A model generated the notes under the pieces. That model was not told where the DNA came from. It saw nothing but the letters and a program-made list of their open reading frames with translations, and did no database searches. From an uncultured Hyphomicrobiales bacterium (lineage in GTDB: Bacteria; Pseudomonadota; Alphaproteobacteria; Rhizobiales; Beijerinckiaceae): a stretch of DNA of 41,309 bases. The translations under genes and the position numbers were made by a program. The DNA is taken from assembly GCA_903825465.1 (NCBI GenBank), contig CAIKAR010000109.1, positions 1 to 41,309 on the forward strand. Reading direction: 5' to 3'. Of the stretch, positions 16,519 to 27,476 are shown in pieces; the stretch's first letter is position 1; each line of letters begins with the position of its first letter.

Positions 16519-17913
16519 TCACGCCGTCGCTTCCGGCAGCGCGTAGGCCCATTGCGTGATGTTTCCCGCGCCCAGGAACATCACGTAATCCCCCTCGCCG
16601 GCGAGGCCGCGCACGAGTCCGGGCAGCGCCTCGGGCCCGTCCAGCGCGACAACGTTGCGGTGGCCGTGCGCCTTGATGGCGGCCGCGAGATGCTGTTTGT
16701 CGACGCCTTCGATGGGTTTTTCGCCGGCGGGATAGACATCCGCGACGATAACCGCGTCCGCCTCGTTGAAACAGGTCGCGAACTGGTCGAACAGGGATTC
16801 CAGGCGCGTGTAGCGGTGCGGCTGCGCGATGGCGACGACCTTGCCCTTCGTCGAGGCGCGCGCCGCGCGCAGCACGGCGGCGATCTCGACGGGATGGTGC
16901 GCGTAGTCGTCGAAGACGAGCGCGCCGTTGAACTCGCCCGTCTTGGTGAAGCGGCGCTTGACGCCGCCGAAGCCGGCGAGCGCGGTCCGGATGGAATCGA
17001 CCGACATGCCAAGCTCGCGCGCCACGGCGATCGCCGCGGTCGCGTTGAGCGCGTTGTGGTGGCCGGGCATCGGCAACACGATGTTTTCGAGATAGGTCGC
17101 GGTCGACGCCTGGCGGTCGCGAACCAGCACATTGAAGCGGCTGACGCCGCCCGCGAGATTCACGTCGAGCAGCCGCACGTCGGCCTGCGGGTTCTCGCCG
17201 TAGGTTATCACGCGGCGGTCCTCGATGCGGCCGACGAGCTCCTGCACGGCGGGATGGTCGAGGCACATGACAGCGAAACCATAGAACGGCAGGTTTTCAA
17301 CCAGCGCGCGGAACGCCTCTTTCACCGCGTCGAAGGTGCCGAAATGGTCGAGATGCTCGGGGTCGATGTTGGTGACGATGGCGACGTCGGCCGGCAGCTT
17401 CAGGAATGTGCCGTCGCTTTCGTCCGCCTCGACCACCATCCATTCGCCGGCGCCGAGCCGGGCGTTGGTGCCATAGGCGTTGATGATGCCGCCATTGATG
17501 ACGGTGGGGTCGAACCCCCCCTTGTCGAGCAGGGTCGCGACCAGCGATGTCGTCGTTGTCTTGCCGTGCGTGCCCGCGATGGCGACGCATTGCTTCAGCC
17601 GCATGAGTTCGGCGAGCATTTCCGCGCGCCGCACGACGGGCAGCCGCTTTTCGCGCGCGGCGACGAGTTCGGGGTTGTCGCGCCGGATGGCGGTCGACAC
17701 CACCACCACCGCCGCGTCGCCGAGGTTGCCCGCGTGATGGCCGACAAAGCATTCGGCGCCCTTGTCGCGCAGCCGCTTGACGTTGGCGCTGTCGTTGGCG
17801 TCGGAGCCCTGAACGCGATAGCCAAGGTTGAGCAGAACCTCGGCGATGCCCGACATGCCGATGCCGCCGATGCCGACGAAATGAATGGGGCCCAGTTCGA
17901 CCGGCAGCTTCAA
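16519..17913 (-). CDS. murC: UDP-N-acetylmuramate--L-alanine ligase
   Basis: 464 residues. MurC adds the first amino acid (L-Ala) to UDP-MurNAc using ATP. The N-terminal dinucleotide-type loop [17 protein letters not shown] (residues 11-27) and the ATP P-loop [10 protein letters not shown] (114-123) are intact, as are the EADESDGTF metal/ligand block and the HPTEVKA-equivalent region ([10 protein letters not shown]). The start is TTG 17913 with GGGG about 8 bases upstream; the residues that follow ([12 protein letters not shown]) match family N-termini, and no ATG is suitably placed. It begins 16 bases after the murG stop. Confidence 0.95.
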   Translation of the reverse strand: MKLPVELGPIHFVGIGGIGMSGIAEVLLNLGYRVQGSDANDSANVKRLRDKGAECFVGHHAGNLGDAAVVVVSTAIRRDNPELVAAREKRLPVVRRAEMLAELMRLKQCVAIAGTHGKTTTTSLVATLLDKGGFDPTVINGGIINAYGTNARLGAGEWMVVEADESDGTFLKLPADVAIVTNIDPEHLDHFGTFDAVKEAFRALVENLPFYGFAVMCLDHPAVQELVGRIEDRRVITYGENPQADVRLLDVNLAGGVSRFNVLVRDRQASTATYLENIVLPMPGHHNALNATAAIAVARELGMSVDSIRTALAGFGGVKRRFTKTGEFNGALVFDDYAHHPVEIAAVLRAARASTKGKVVAIAQPHRYTRLESLFDQFATCFNEADAVIVADVYPAGEKPIEGVDKQHLAAAIKAHGHRNVVALDGPEALPGLVRGLAGEGDYVMFLGAGNITQWAYALPEATA

Positions 17914-17929
17914 CGCGATATCCCCGAAA

Positions 17930-19030
17930 CTAAAATCTGGCGCGGGAAATCACGAATTCCGCCAGCCGTTCGGCCGCGTCCGGCACGCCGGCGGCCCGGG
18001 CCGCGTCGGCGGCGTAACGCATGGAGCCAGGATTGTCGAGCCGCTGGGCGATCTCCGCGGCGAGGCGCTGCGACGTGAAACCGCTCTGCGCGATCACGGT
18101 CGCGGCGCCGCTTTCCCCCAAAACCGCGGCGTTGGCGGCCTGATCCTGGTCGAGCGCGCCGGGCAGCGGCACGAGGATGGAATCGCGCCCGATGACCGCG
18201 AGTTCCGACACCGTCGAGGCGCCGGCGCGCGCGACGACGAGATGCGCCGCCGCCATGCGCGCGGGCAGGTCGTTGAAAAAGACTTCGACGGTCGCCGCGA
18301 CGCCAAGCCGCGCGTAAAACTCCGTCACGCGCGAAAGGTCTTCGGCCCGCGCCTGCTGGGTGACCCGCAATCGCGCGCGTTGCGCGCGCGTCAGCAGTTC
18401 GACCGCCGGTGGCACGATATCGCTCATCACCCGCGCGCCCTGCGACCCGCCTGTGACGAGCAATTCAATCCTGTCGTCGTCGCCGGGATCGGAGAAATCC
18501 ATCTTCGCGGCGTCGATGACCGCGGGTCGGACGGGGTTGCCGATATGCGTCGTCTTGGCGAGAATTTCCGCCGACGCGCCGCCAAGCCGGGGGAAGCCGA
18601 GCGCGATCGCCGTCGCGCGCGCCGCGAGAAACCGGTTGGCGCGGCCCATGACGGCGTTCTGTTCGTGAATAATAACGACGAGTCCGGCGTTCTGCGCCGC
18701 GAGCAGCGGCGGCACCGTGGGGTAGCCGCCAAAACCGACGACGGCGGCGGGATTGACGCGCTTGACCACGCCGCGCGCGGCCCACACGCCGCGCGCCAGC
18801 GTCAGCCCGGCCATGGCCTTGCCGAGAATCGAGCCGCCGGATGGCGTCGCGGCCGGGATCGGATGGATCGCGTCGGCCGGAAAATTCGCGCCATATCTCA
18901 ACGCGCGCGAATCCGTCGCGAGTTCGACGCGCTTGCCGCGCGCGCGCAGCGCCATCGCGAGCGCTTCGGCGGGAAACAGATGGCCGCCGGTGCCGCCGGC
19001 CGCCAGCAGAATCGGGCGCTCGCCGCTCAA
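17930..19030 (-). CDS. murG: UDP-N-acetylglucosamine--MurNAc-pentapeptide pyrophosphoryl-undecaprenol GlcNAc transferase
   Basis: 366 residues. MurG makes lipid II from lipid I on the inner face of the membrane. The GT-B N-domain loop [15 protein letters not shown] opens the protein, and [14 protein letters not shown] plus [14 protein letters not shown] are family motifs. The C-domain nucleotide-binding region [14 protein letters not shown] and [23 protein letters not shown] are present. The start is TTG 19030, whose bases overlap the ftsW stop (TTGA), so coupling is likely. The stop-free frame extends upstream to 20122 only as an antiparallel artefact of ftsW. Confidence 0.95.
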   Translation of the reverse strand: MSGERPILLAAGGTGGHLFPAEALAMALRARGKRVELATDSRALRYGANFPADAIHPIPAATPSGGSILGKAMAGLTLARGVWAARGVVKRVNPAAVVGFGGYPTVPPLLAAQNAGLVVIIHEQNAVMGRANRFLAARATAIALGFPRLGGASAEILAKTTHIGNPVRPAVIDAAKMDFSDPGDDDRIELLVTGGSQGARVMSDIVPPAVELLTRAQRARLRVTQQARAEDLSRVTEFYARLGVAATVEVFFNDLPARMAAAHLVVARAGASTVSELAVIGRDSILVPLPGALDQDQAANAAVLGESGAATVIAQSGFTSQRLAAEIAQRLDNPGSMRYAADAARAAGVPDAAERLAEFVISRARF

Positions 19031-20157
19031 GCGCCCACCGGCGACATGATTTCGGATTTGGGCCGCTTGCGGGTCACCGCGATCAGGAAGCCCGCCGTGA
19101 GGGCCAGCGACACCAGCGAGGAGCCGCCATACGAGATGAACGGCAACGTCATGCCCTTGGCCGGCATCAAATGCACGTTGACCGCCATGTTGATCGCGCT
19201 TTGCAAGCCAAACAACATCACCAGCCCCGCCGAGGCGAAGCGGCAGAACGAATCCTCGTTGCGCATGGCCGAGGCCAGTCCGCGCAACACGATGAAGCAG
19301 AACACGGCGACCACGCACATGCAGGCGATCGCCCCGAACTCCTCGCCGGTGACGGCGAAGATGAAGTCCGTGTGGCTGTCGGGGAGCACGCGTTTGAGCG
19401 TGCCTTCCCCCGGGCCCTTGCCGAGCCAGCCGCCCGATATGAAGCTTTCCATGGCCGTGTCGACCTGGAACGTGTCGCCCTGCGTCGTGGCGTTCGCCGG
19501 CTCGATGAATTTCTCGATGCGCGCGCGGACATGCGGCACGAATTGATATGCGAGCATGGCGCCGGAAACGCCGATGCCGCCGATGCCCGCGACCCACATC
19601 CAGTGCAGGCCGGCGGCGAAGAAAAGCGCGGCCCAGACGATCGACAGCAACATGGTCTGGCCGAAATCGGGCTGCAGCATCAATGGCCCGATTGTCGCGA
19701 TCAACAACAGGATCGCCAGCGCGTTGGCCGGCACATCGCGCCGCTTGCCGCCTTCGGCGAAGGCCCAGGCGCACAAGACGACAAACGCGGGTTTGACGAA
19801 TTCGGAGGGTTGGATGCCGAATATCCAGCGCCGCGCGCCCTTCACCTCGTGGCCGAAGAAGAGCGCCGCGACGATCAGCGCCATGCCGACAACGAACACG
19901 ACCAGCGCCGCGCGCCGCACGTGGCGCGGCGAAAGAAAGGATGTCGCGATCATCAGGGCGGCGGTGGGAATCAGGAAAGCCACCTGCCGATTGACGAAAT
20001 GGAAAGCCGACAGCCCGAGCCGTTCCGCGACGGGCGGCGAACCCGCCATGGTCAGCACAAGGCCCGCCACCATCAGCATGGCCATGGCGGCGAGCAGCCA
20101 CCGGTCGATGGTCCACCACCAATTGGCGACGGCCGAACTTTCCGCGCGGGACATCAT
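19027..20157 (-). CDS. ftsW: Peptidoglycan glycosyltransferase FtsW (SEDS family)
   Basis: 376 residues with about ten hydrophobic segments. FtsW polymerises glycan strands at the septum with FtsI. SEDS hallmarks seen: the QPSEFVKPAFVVLCAW region, the GPGEGTLKRVLPDSHTDF loop with the catalytic Asp environment, and a FISYGGSSLVSLALTAGFL C-terminal block. A GGAGA ribosome site lies just in front of ATG 20157 (a second ATG is at 20154). It starts 49 bases after the mraY stop, the position where murD normally sits. Confidence 0.95.
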   Translation of the reverse strand: MMSRAESSAVANWWWTIDRWLLAAMAMLMVAGLVLTMAGSPPVAERLGLSAFHFVNRQVAFLIPTAALMIATSFLSPRHVRRAALVVFVVGMALIVAALFFGHEVKGARRWIFGIQPSEFVKPAFVVLCAWAFAEGGKRRDVPANALAILLLIATIGPLMLQPDFGQTMLLSIVWAALFFAAGLHWMWVAGIGGIGVSGAMLAYQFVPHVRARIEKFIEPANATTQGDTFQVDTAMESFISGGWLGKGPGEGTLKRVLPDSHTDFIFAVTGEEFGAIACMCVVAVFCFIVLRGLASAMRNEDSFCRFASAGLVMLFGLQSAINMAVNVHLMPAKGMTLPFISYGGSSLVSLALTAGFLIAVTRKRPKSEIMSPVGA

Positions 20158-20206
20158 GCGGATTCTCCGTGTTTGACAGGGGCTGTGGCGACGAGCGGGG
20201 GAATCA

Positions 20207-21352
20207 TCAACGCACCTTCAAGGTCGCGAGGCCGACCAGGGCGAGCACGAAGGATATGATCCAGAAGCGGATGACGATTTGCGGCTCGGACCAGCCTTTT
20301 TTCTCGAAATGATGATGGATCGGCGCCATCAGAAACACGCGTCGCCCGGTGCGTTTGAACCAGAACACCTGGATGATGACCGACAACGCCTCGACAACGA
20401 AAAGTCCGCCGACGACAGCGAGCACGATCTCGTGCTTCACCACCACGGCGGTCGAGCCGATCAATCCACCGAGCGCCAGCGATCCAGTGTCGCCCATGAA
20501 TATCTGCGCGGGCGGGGCATTAAACCAGAGAAAGCCCAGTCCGGCGCCGATCAACGCGCCGCAGACCACGGCCAATTCGCCCGCGCCCGAGACATGGAAA
20601 ATGCCGAGATAGCCGGCGAAAATGGAGTTGCCCGCGAGATACGCGATCGTCGCGAACGTGCCCGCGGCGATCATCGAGGGCACGATGGCGAGGCCGTCGA
20701 GACCATCCGTCAGATTGACCGCGTTGCCCGCGGCGACAATGATGAAAGCCCCGAACGCCAGGAAAAAAAATCCGAGATCCCGGCCAAAGCCCGCGACGAA
20801 GGGCACGACGAGCTTCGCGGCGGGCGCCTCGTCGTGAAACGGCAACGCCAACGCGGAGAAGATATCCCCCGGCGACTGAAGCGGCGGGGACAGGCTCGCG
20901 CACATCATCAGGTAGCAGGCGACAACGGCGATCGCGGCTTCAATACCGAGACGCGCGCGGCCTGAAAAGCCGGCGTGGGATTGCCGTGTCACCTTCAGGT
21001 AGTCGTCGTAGAAGCCGATGGCGCCGAAGCCGAGCGTCACGAACATGACGATCCAGACATAGGCGCTGCGCGGATTGGCCCATAAAACCGTGGACACGAC
21101 GAGGCCGGAAAGGATCATCAGGCCGCCCATGGTCGGCGTGCCCTTCTTGGTCAGCAAGTGGGACGCCGGCCCGTCCTCGCGGATGGGCTGGCCCTTTCCC
21201 TGCTTCAGGCGGAGCGAGGAGATGATCGACGGCCCGAAGAAAAAGACGAAGAACAACGCGGTCGCGGTCGCGCCGCCGGCGCGGAAGGTGATGTAGCGAA
21301 ACAGGTTCAGCGGCCCGAACGAGCTTGAGAATTCGCTCAAATAAGTCAGCAT
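20207..21352 (-). CDS. mraY: Phospho-N-acetylmuramoyl-pentapeptide transferase
   Basis: 381 residues and about ten membrane helices. MraY transfers the pentapeptide sugar phosphate to undecaprenyl phosphate, giving lipid I. Signatures: [21 protein letters not shown] with the acidic pair, [34 protein letters not shown], and the [12 protein letters not shown] loop. Its length is slightly above the usual 360 because of an insert around residues 150-185 that rhizobial MraY also has. It starts 4 bases after the murEF stop. Confidence 0.96.
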   Translation of the reverse strand: MLTYLSEFSSSFGPLNLFRYITFRAGGATATALFFVFFFGPSIISSLRLKQGKGQPIREDGPASHLLTKKGTPTMGGLMILSGLVVSTVLWANPRSAYVWIVMFVTLGFGAIGFYDDYLKVTRQSHAGFSGRARLGIEAAIAVVACYLMMCASLSPPLQSPGDIFSALALPFHDEAPAAKLVVPFVAGFGRDLGFFFLAFGAFIIVAAGNAVNLTDGLDGLAIVPSMIAAGTFATIAYLAGNSIFAGYLGIFHVSGAGELAVVCGALIGAGLGFLWFNAPPAQIFMGDTGSLALGGLIGSTAVVVKHEIVLAVVGGLFVVEALSVIIQVFWFKRTGRRVFLMAPIHHHFEKKGWSEPQIVIRFWIISFVLALVGLATLKVR

Positions 21353-21356
21353 GAAA

Positions 21357-24251
21357 CTATCCCTCGGCCCCCTGCTCGGCGGCGAAGCGCGATTTAATCG
21401 CGGCGACGAGCGGCCCCATGCGGCTGCCGTTCGAGCCCTTCACCATCACAACGTCGCCCGCCGCGATGTAGTCGAGCACGCGGTCTTCGATATCCGCGGA
21501 TTTATCCGCCCACGCCCCGCGTGTTTCGGCAGGCAACGCGTCGCGCAACGCGCGCATCGCCGGCCCCGCCGCGAAGACGATGTCGATCCGGTTGGCCGCG
21601 ATGGCCTCCGCCAGCTCGACATGCAATCGAGCGCTTTCGGCGCCGAGTTCCAGCATGTCGCCGAGAACGGCGATCCGCCGGCCACGCGCGGGAATGTCGG
21701 CGGCGCCGAGGATCGCGAGCGCGGCGCGCATGGAGGCGGGGTTGGCGTTGTAGCTTTCGTCGATCAGCGTGAAGAGGCCATCGGCCGCCGGCAGGCGGGA
21801 TTGCTGGCCGCGGCCCGTTGGCGCCTCGAATTCGCCCAGCGCGCGCGCCATGGCCTCGATGTCGGCGCCGGCCGCGGAGGCGGCGAGGAGAACCGCGAGT
21901 GAGTTCGCCGCCATGTGCTTCCCGGCGGCGGCGACGCGGTAGGTCAGTTCGCGCCCGTGGAAGGTCGCGCGCACCAGGGATCCCTCCGGAGCGGGCGAGT
22001 AGTCGAGCAAGCGGGCGTCCGCGCCTTCGTGTTCGCCGAAGCTCAGCACGTCGACGGCCGGCGACGCCTTCGCGCGCGACAGCAACAAGTCGTACTGCGC
22101 GATGTCGCGGTTGACGATGGCGGTTCCGCCGGGCTCGAGACCCGAGAAGATTTCCGCCTTCGCCTCGGCGATCGCGTCGAGCGAGCCGAAATATTCAAGA
22201 TGCACCGGCGCGATGGTCGTCACCACGGCGACATGCGGCCGAACCATGCCAACGAGCGGCGTGATCTCGCCCGCGTGGTTCATGCCGATTTCGAAGACGC
22301 CGAACCGCGTCGCCGCGGGCATGCGCGCCAGCGTCAACGGCACGCCCCAGTGGTTGTTGTAGGAGGCCGCCGAGGCGTGCGTCGCGCCAGCGCGCGAGAG
22401 AACGAGCTTCAGCGCTTCCTTCACGCCGGTCTTGCCGACCGAGCCGGTGACGGCGATCACGCGCGCGCCACTCCTCGCCCGGGCCGCGCGGCCAAGGTTT
22501 TCCAGCGCGCGCAGCGTGTCATGGACGATGTAAAGCGGTTCCACGCCCTTCAACGCCGCCGCGTGGGCCTCGTCGACGAGCGCTGCGGCGGCGCCTTTTT
22601 CGAACGCGCGCGCGACATGGTCGTGGCCGTCGTTGTTGTCGCCCTTGAGCGCGACGAAGAGATCGCCGGCGACCAGTGTGCGCGTATCGATCGAGACGCC
22701 GTCGCACCCCGGCGGAACGCGTCCGGCGACGCGCGCGTTGAGCGGCGGCACGAGCCCCAGGCCCGTCCATAAGGGCGCGGCCTCGGCGGAGCGGGGCGTT
22801 GCGGCGCGCGTGTGTTTCGCCAGCGCGGCGCGGGCGGCCTCGTGGTCGGAGAAGGGCAGAACGGTTCCGCCGACGATTTGTCCGGTTTCGTGGCCCTTGC
22901 CCGCGATCACCAAAACGTCTCCGGCCCGCAATATCTCGACGGCGGCGTCGATGGCTTCCGCGCGGCCGGGAATCTCTCGCGCGCCGGGAGCGGCGGCGAG
23001 AATTTCAGCGCGGATCGACGCGGGGTCTTCGGAACGGGGATTGTCGTCGGTGACGAAAACGACATCGGCCTCGCGCGTGGCGATCTCGCCCATCATCGCG
23101 CGCTTGCCCCTGTCGCGGTCGCCGCCGCAGCCGAACACGACAATCAGGCGCTTCGTCGCGGCGGCCCGCAGCGCGCGCAGCATTTTTTCCAGCGCGTCGG
23201 GCTTGTGCGCGTAGTCGATGTAAACAGGCGCGCCGTCGCGCTCGCCGACTTTTTCAAGCCGTCCCGGCGCGCCTTCGAGATGTTCCAGCGCCGCCAGCGC
23301 GTCCTCGATCTTCGATCCTGTGGCGACGCAAAGCCCGGCGGCGACGAGCGCGTTCGACACCATGAAATCGCCCGCGAGCGGCAGGCGGAGATTGATCCGG
23401 GCTCCCGCGTGCTCGACGACGACGCGGGTCGCGCCAGCCTCGGCGGCGGCGTCGATCAGTTTGATGTCCGCGCCTTTGGCGCCCGTCGTAAAGACTTCGA
23501 GGCCGCATTGCCGGCAATAGCCGATCACGTCGTCGGCGATTTCGCTGTCGGCGTCGATCACCGCCGGTTGGCCGACGGGCGTCAGCGTGTCGAACAGCCG
23601 CATCTTGGCCGCGAGATAGTCGTCGAGGCTCGCGTGGTAGTCGAGATGGTCGCGCGAAAGGTTGGTGAAGCCGGCGGCGGAAAGGCGCACGCCGTCGAGG
23701 CGGCGCTGGTCGAGGCCGTGCGACGAGGCTTCCATGGCGAGATGGGTCACGCCCTCGCCGGCGAGCTCGTCGAGGGTTTTGTGCAGCGTCACCGGATCGG
23801 GCGTGGTGAGCGAGCCGTATGTCGCGCCGGAGGGCTTGACCACGCCGGTCGTGCCGAGTGCCGCGGCCTGATGGCCGAGCCGCGCCCAGATTTGACGCGC
23901 GAACGCCGCCGTCGATGTCTTGCCGCTGGTGCCCGTGATCGCGACGATTGTCGCTGGCTGGCGCGGATACAGGCGCGCGGCGGCGCGGGACAGCGCCGCT
24001 CGGACATCCTCGACGACGAAGCAGGGAGCGCCAAGCGGCGTCTCGGGGGCGCGTTCCGCGACGACGGCGACCGCGCCCGCCGCGACGGCGGCCGGGGCGA
24101 AACTCAAACCATCGGCCTTGGCGCCCGGGACCGCGAAAAACACGAAACCGGGCTGAACCGCCCGGCTGTCGGCGCTCAAGCCAACAACCTCGACATCGGC
24201 GAGGTCGGCGGGCGCTTCGATATTCGTGAGCAGGTCGCGGAAAGCGGTCAA
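21357..24251 (-). CDS. murEF: MurE-MurF fusion: UDP-MurNAc-tripeptide synthetase / UDP-MurNAc-tripeptide D-alanyl-D-alanine ligase
   Basis: 964 residues in one uninterrupted frame. Residues 1 to about 480 are MurE: ATP loop GTSGKTS at 107-113, [12 protein letters not shown] substrate block, and DNPR at 403-406, the motif that selects meso-diaminopimelate. Residues about 493-964 are MurF: it begins [15 protein letters not shown], has [20 protein letters not shown], a second ATP loop [12 protein letters not shown] near 603, [14 protein letters not shown] and [11 protein letters not shown]. Between them is only a short Ala-rich linker (about 478-492). Both halves look complete. The start is TTG 24251, which overlaps the ftsI stop (TTGA). 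The fused enzyme would add DAP and then D-Ala-D-Ala without releasing the gene products separately. MurE-MurF fusions are known in Bordetella. Confidence 0.93.
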   Translation of the reverse strand: MTAFRDLLTNIEAPADLADVEVVGLSADSRAVQPGFVFFAVPGAKADGLSFAPAAVAAGAVAVVAERAPETPLGAPCFVVEDVRAALSRAAARLYPRQPATIVAITGTSGKTSTAAFARQIWARLGHQAAALGTTGVVKPSGATYGSLTTPDPVTLHKTLDELAGEGVTHLAMEASSHGLDQRRLDGVRLSAAGFTNLSRDHLDYHASLDDYLAAKMRLFDTLTPVGQPAVIDADSEIADDVIGYCRQCGLEVFTTGAKGADIKLIDAAAEAGATRVVVEHAGARINLRLPLAGDFMVSNALVAAGLCVATGSKIEDALAALEHLEGAPGRLEKVGERDGAPVYIDYAHKPDALEKMLRALRAAATKRLIVVFGCGGDRDRGKRAMMGEIATREADVVFVTDDNPRSEDPASIRAEILAAAPGAREIPGRAEAIDAAVEILRAGDVLVIAGKGHETGQIVGGTVLPFSDHEAARAALAKHTRAATPRSAEAAPLWTGLGLVPPLNARVAGRVPPGCDGVSIDTRTLVAGDLFVALKGDNNDGHDHVARAFEKGAAAALVDEAHAAALKGVEPLYIVHDTLRALENLGRAARARSGARVIAVTGSVGKTGVKEALKLVLSRAGATHASAASYNNHWGVPLTLARMPAATRFGVFEIGMNHAGEITPLVGMVRPHVAVVTTIAPVHLEYFGSLDAIAEAKAEIFSGLEPGGTAIVNRDIAQYDLLLSRAKASPAVDVLSFGEHEGADARLLDYSPAPEGSLVRATFHGRELTYRVAAAGKHMAANSLAVLLAASAAGADIEAMARALGEFEAPTGRGQQSRLPAADGLFTLIDESYNANPASMRAALAILGAADIPARGRRIAVLGDMLELGAESARLHVELAEAIAANRIDIVFAAGPAMRALRDALPAETRGAWADKSADIEDRVLDYIAAGDVVMVKGSNGSRMGPLVAAIKSRFAAEQGAEG

Positions 24252-26041
24252 TGCTCGCCCCCGCCTTCCGAGGGGGTGTTCGCGTAGCTGTAGCCGAGCT
24301 TCGCGAGCAGAGGGAATGGCGTCGTCGGATTTTCCATTCGCGGCGGCAGGTCGAGCATGTTGGCGACGCGCTCGATGATCGCGCCGGTCACCACGCCGGC
24401 GTTGTAGGCGGCGGTGTGGTAGCCGCCGTCCTTGGCCAGGGCCTGAGGGTCGTCGAACAAAACCATGAAGAGGTATTTCGGCTTGTCGGCCGGCGCGATC
24501 GCCATGAAGGTTGTGAACACGCGGTTGCCCGAGTAGCGGCCGTGGATCAGCTTGTCCGCGGTGCCGGTTTTTCCGCCGACGAAATAGCCGCGGATGTTCG
24601 CCAGCTTTGCGGATCCTTCGGTCGCGTTGAGGCGCATGATGTAGCGTAGCGCCTCGCTGGTTTCGGGTTTGACCACTCGGGTCGAGACCGCTTTGGCCGC
24701 CTCTTCGTCGCGCCGCAGAAACGTCGGCGTCATGAGGTTGCCGCCGTTGACGAGGCCGGCGACGGCCATCATCGCCTGCAACGGCACGACGCTGATGCCT
24801 TGTCCGAAGGCGATGGTGATGGTGTTGAGCTCGCTCCAGTGCTTGGGCCACAGCGGCGGAGCGCTTTCCGGCAGCTCCGTGCGCAAGGTGTCGAGCTGGC
24901 CCATTTTCTTCAGGAAGGCCTTGTGTCCGTCCACGCCGACCATCATCGCCATGCGCGCGGTGCCGATGTTGGAGGAGTGCGTGAAGACCTCCGGCACGCT
25001 GAGCACGCGGTGCGTGGCGTGAAAGTCGTGGATCGTGAAGCCGCCGTAGCGCAGGGACTCGCGGGCGTCGACGCGCGTGTTGAGGTTGACCTTGCCGGCC
25101 TCCATCGCCATCGCGATGGAGATCGCCTTGAACGTCGAACCCATCTCGTAGCGGCCGACGTTCAAACGGTTGATGCGGCTGAGGTCGCGCGCGTCGTTCT
25201 TCGGATCGGTGGGGTTGTTGGGGTCGTAGTCCGGCACCGACGCGTAGGCGATCATTTCGCCGGTGTTGACGTCCATGATCGCCGCCGCGCCCGCCGCCGC
25301 GTGGAAGAGCTCGACGCCCTTGGCGACCTCGTCGCGCACCGCGTGGGTGACGTGCAGATCGAGAGACAGCTTCACCGGCGTGAGATCCGTCTGGTCGAGG
25401 CGGAAGCCGGCGTCGCTGAGGTCCGCGAGGCCCTGGCCGTCTATGTATTTCTCAATCCCCGCGATGCCCTTGTTGTCGATGTCGGTGTAGCCGACCACAT
25501 GCGCGGCGTCGAAGCCGTTTGGATAGATCCGCTTGCTCTCGGGAAGGAAGCTGATGCCCGGCAGGCCCAGGCGGAACACTTCGTCCTTTTCCTTCGGCGT
25601 AATGCCGCGCTTGACCCAGACGAATCCCTTCTTCGAGCTCAGCCGTTCGCGCAGTTCGCGCGCGTTGACGTCCGGCAGCGCGGCGGTCAACAATTCGACC
25701 GCTTCGTCCTTGTCGATGATGCGCTTGGGCTCGGCGAAGACCGACATCACCTTGACATCGGTGGCGAGGATTTCGCCATTGCGGTCCACGATGTCCGGAC
25801 GCGCCCGCGAAACCGCCTCCGAGGCGGCCCTGCGCAGGCTTTGCGGGTCGGGCTTTGTCGCCAGATAGGCGAGCTTCCCGCCTATGGCGAGGAAAACCGC
25901 GGTGAAACCGACGGCCAGGAGGCCGAGCCGCGCGCCGCTTTTGTCGGCGCGCGTGCGCGTCATGCCGCCGGCGATCGATTTCGCGCGCGCCCACGCGGAT
26001 GGCGCGGCGTCGTTGGGCGGGGTGGGAAACTGGTCTTCCAT
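24248..26041 (-). CDS. ftsI: Peptidoglycan D,D-transpeptidase FtsI (PBP3)
   Basis: 597 residues from ATG 26041 with AGGAA upstream. A cytoplasmic tail (1-37) and a membrane helix (about 38-58) precede the pedestal domain (RPDIVDRNGEILATDVKVMSVFAEP in two blocks) and the transpeptidase domain. The active-site triad is complete: S302 in GSTFKAI, SSN in THSSNIGTA, and KTGTA in GGKTGTADK. FtsI cross-links septal peptidoglycan together with FtsW. It begins 14 bases after ftsL and its stop overlaps the murEF start. The open frame upstream to 27223 is an artefact of overlapping rsmH. Confidence 0.96.
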   Translation of the reverse strand: MEDQFPTPPNDAAPSAWARAKSIAGGMTRTRADKSGARLGLLAVGFTAVFLAIGGKLAYLATKPDPQSLRRAASEAVSRARPDIVDRNGEILATDVKVMSVFAEPKRIIDKDEAVELLTAALPDVNARELRERLSSKKGFVWVKRGITPKEKDEVFRLGLPGISFLPESKRIYPNGFDAAHVVGYTDIDNKGIAGIEKYIDGQGLADLSDAGFRLDQTDLTPVKLSLDLHVTHAVRDEVAKGVELFHAAAGAAAIMDVNTGEMIAYASVPDYDPNNPTDPKNDARDLSRINRLNVGRYEMGSTFKAISIAMAMEAGKVNLNTRVDARESLRYGGFTIHDFHATHRVLSVPEVFTHSSNIGTARMAMMVGVDGHKAFLKKMGQLDTLRTELPESAPPLWPKHWSELNTITIAFGQGISVVPLQAMMAVAGLVNGGNLMTPTFLRRDEEAAKAVSTRVVKPETSEALRYIMRLNATEGSAKLANIRGYFVGGKTGTADKLIHGRYSGNRVFTTFMAIAPADKPKYLFMVLFDDPQALAKDGGYHTAAYNAGVVTGAIIERVANMLDLPPRMENPTTPFPLLAKLGYSYANTPSEGGGEH

Positions 26042-26055
26042 TCTCGTTTCCTGCG

Positions 26056-26457
26056 TCAGCGTTTGGGCGAGGGCGTGGCGGAGGAGGCGGGCGAATCTTG
26101 ATCCCCGCCCGGGGTCGCGGTCGGCTCGGCCAGGCCCAAGGCTTCGAGCTTGCGTCCGATCATGTCCACTTTCGCGGTGTGTTCCGGCAGGCTCGCCGCC
26201 TTGACGTATTGATCGACGTTGACGCTTTGCAGGTCGAGATGTTTGGCGGCGAGCGCCTGCACCCGTTCGGGCCGGGACAGGCGCGCCCATTCGGCGCGGG
26301 CCATGCCGATGCCGTCGCGTTCGCGTTGAATGTCGTGCTGCGCCTTCGTGATTTCCGCCGCGTAGCGCATCGTCTCGTACTTGATCGAATAGGCGTAGAC
26401 CGCCGAGCCCAACAGGGCGGCGACCGCGATGAAATTGAGATAACGGGCGATCTTCAC
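26056..26457 (-). CDS. ftsL: Cell division protein FtsL
   Basis: 133 residues, starting with GTG 26457, which overlaps the rsmH stop (GTGA 26454-26457) and has AGGAGG 6 bases upstream. One N-terminal membrane helix (about 6-24) is followed by a coiled-coil-like segment ([20 protein letters not shown]) and the [16 protein letters not shown] motif, usual for alphaproteobacterial FtsL. It links FtsQ/FtsB and activates FtsWI at the septum. The C-terminal tail is Pro/Ser-rich and probably disordered. Identification rests on position between rsmH and ftsI as well as on topology. Confidence 0.9.
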   Translation of the reverse strand: MKIARYLNFIAVAALLGSAVYAYSIKYETMRYAAEITKAQHDIQRERDGIGMARAEWARLSRPERVQALAAKHLDLQSVNVDQYVKAASLPEHTAKVDMIGRKLEALGLAEPTATPGGDQDSPASSATPSPKR

Positions 26458-27476
26458 GCGCGCCTCCTGGGCCCTTGGCTGGGCAGGCCGGCGAGAGCCA
26501 GCAATCGGGAATCGATTCCGCGCGCCGGCGCCGACATCCGCGCCGCGACCCGCAATTTCGCGGAGCGCGCGCGAGGATTGGCGGCGAGTTCGACGCCACC
26601 GGCGACAACCGGCTGGCGCCCGACAAGCTCGAACGTCGGCGCGGGAACGGGAGGCTCCCACGGCAACAGGCGGGAATCGGCGCGGCCGCGCCCCGCCCGG
26701 TCGGCGAAGAACTGCTTGACGATGCGGTCTTCAAGCGAATGGAAGCTGACGACCGCCAGCCTGCCGCCGGGCGCCAGCAGCGCTTCGGCCGCCGCGAGCC
26801 CCTGGACCAATTGTCCGAGTTCGTCGTTGACGGCGATGCGCAAAGCTTGAAAGGCGCGCGTCGCTGGATGGATGTCCATCGGCTTGTGCGGGATGACGCG
26901 ACCGGCGAGTTCCGCCAGCGAGCGCGTTGTCGTGAACGGCGCCGCCTCGCGGTCGGCGACAATGGCGCGCGCGAGCCTGCGGGCCATGCGCTCCTCGCCG
27001 TAGTGGAAGAAAATATCGGCCAGTTCCTCTTCGGCCGCCTCGTTGACAATGTCGGCGGCGGAACGGCCGGAGGATTCCATCCGCATGTCGAGGGGGCCGT
27101 CGAACCGGAATGAGAAGCCGCGCGCGGCTTCGTCCAACTGCATCGACGAAACGCCGATATCGAATGTGACGCCGTCGCAGGCGGCCACGCCGAGCCGCGC
27201 GGCGACCTTGGCGAGCTCGCCAAATCTCGCGTGTTCGAGGGTCAAACGGCCTTCGGAGCCCGCGACGAGGGCGGCGCCGGCGGCGATCGCGGCGGGATCC
27301 CTGTCGAGCGCCACAACCCGCGCGCCCGGTGTCGCGAGGATGGCGCGCGTGTAGCCGCCGGCGCCGAAGGTGCCGTCGAGGTAAACGCCACCGGGACGAA
27401 TGGAGAGACCAGCCAATACCTCGGACAACAACACCGGGACATGCGGTTCGCTCCGCTCCAGACCCGCCATGTTCAT
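26454..27476 (-). CDS. rsmH: 16S rRNA (cytosine(1402)-N(4))-methyltransferase
   Basis: 340 residues. RsmH (MraW) methylates C1402 of 16S rRNA in the decoding centre. Family blocks: [10 protein letters not shown] at the N-terminus, the SAM site [51 protein letters not shown], and [17 protein letters not shown] start at ATG 27476 ([15 protein letters not shown]); a second ATG at 27470 is also possible. It is the first gene of the cluster here; the usual leading mraZ is absent. Its stop overlaps the ftsL GTG. Confidence 0.96.
   Translation of the reverse strand: MNMAGLERSEPHVPVLLSEVLAGLSIRPGGVYLDGTFGAGGYTRAILATPGARVVALDRDPAAIAAGAALVAGSEGRLTLEHARFGELAKVAARLGVAACDGVTFDIGVSSMQLDEAARGFSFRFDGPLDMRMESSGRSAADIVNEAAEEELADIFFHYGEERMARRLARAIVADREAAPFTTTRSLAELAGRVIPHKPMDIHPATRAFQALRIAVNDELGQLVQGLAAAEALLAPGGRLAVVSFHSLEDRIVKQFFADRAGRGRADSRLLPWEPPVPAPTFELVGRQPVVAGGVELAANPRARSAKLRVAARMSAPARGIDSRLLALAGLPSQGPRRRA

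Noticed and set aside
16552-19546. Two long plus-strand frames (508 and 553 codons) over murC, murG and ftsW
   Set aside because: Antisense to genes with complete catalytic motifs, no domain of their own.
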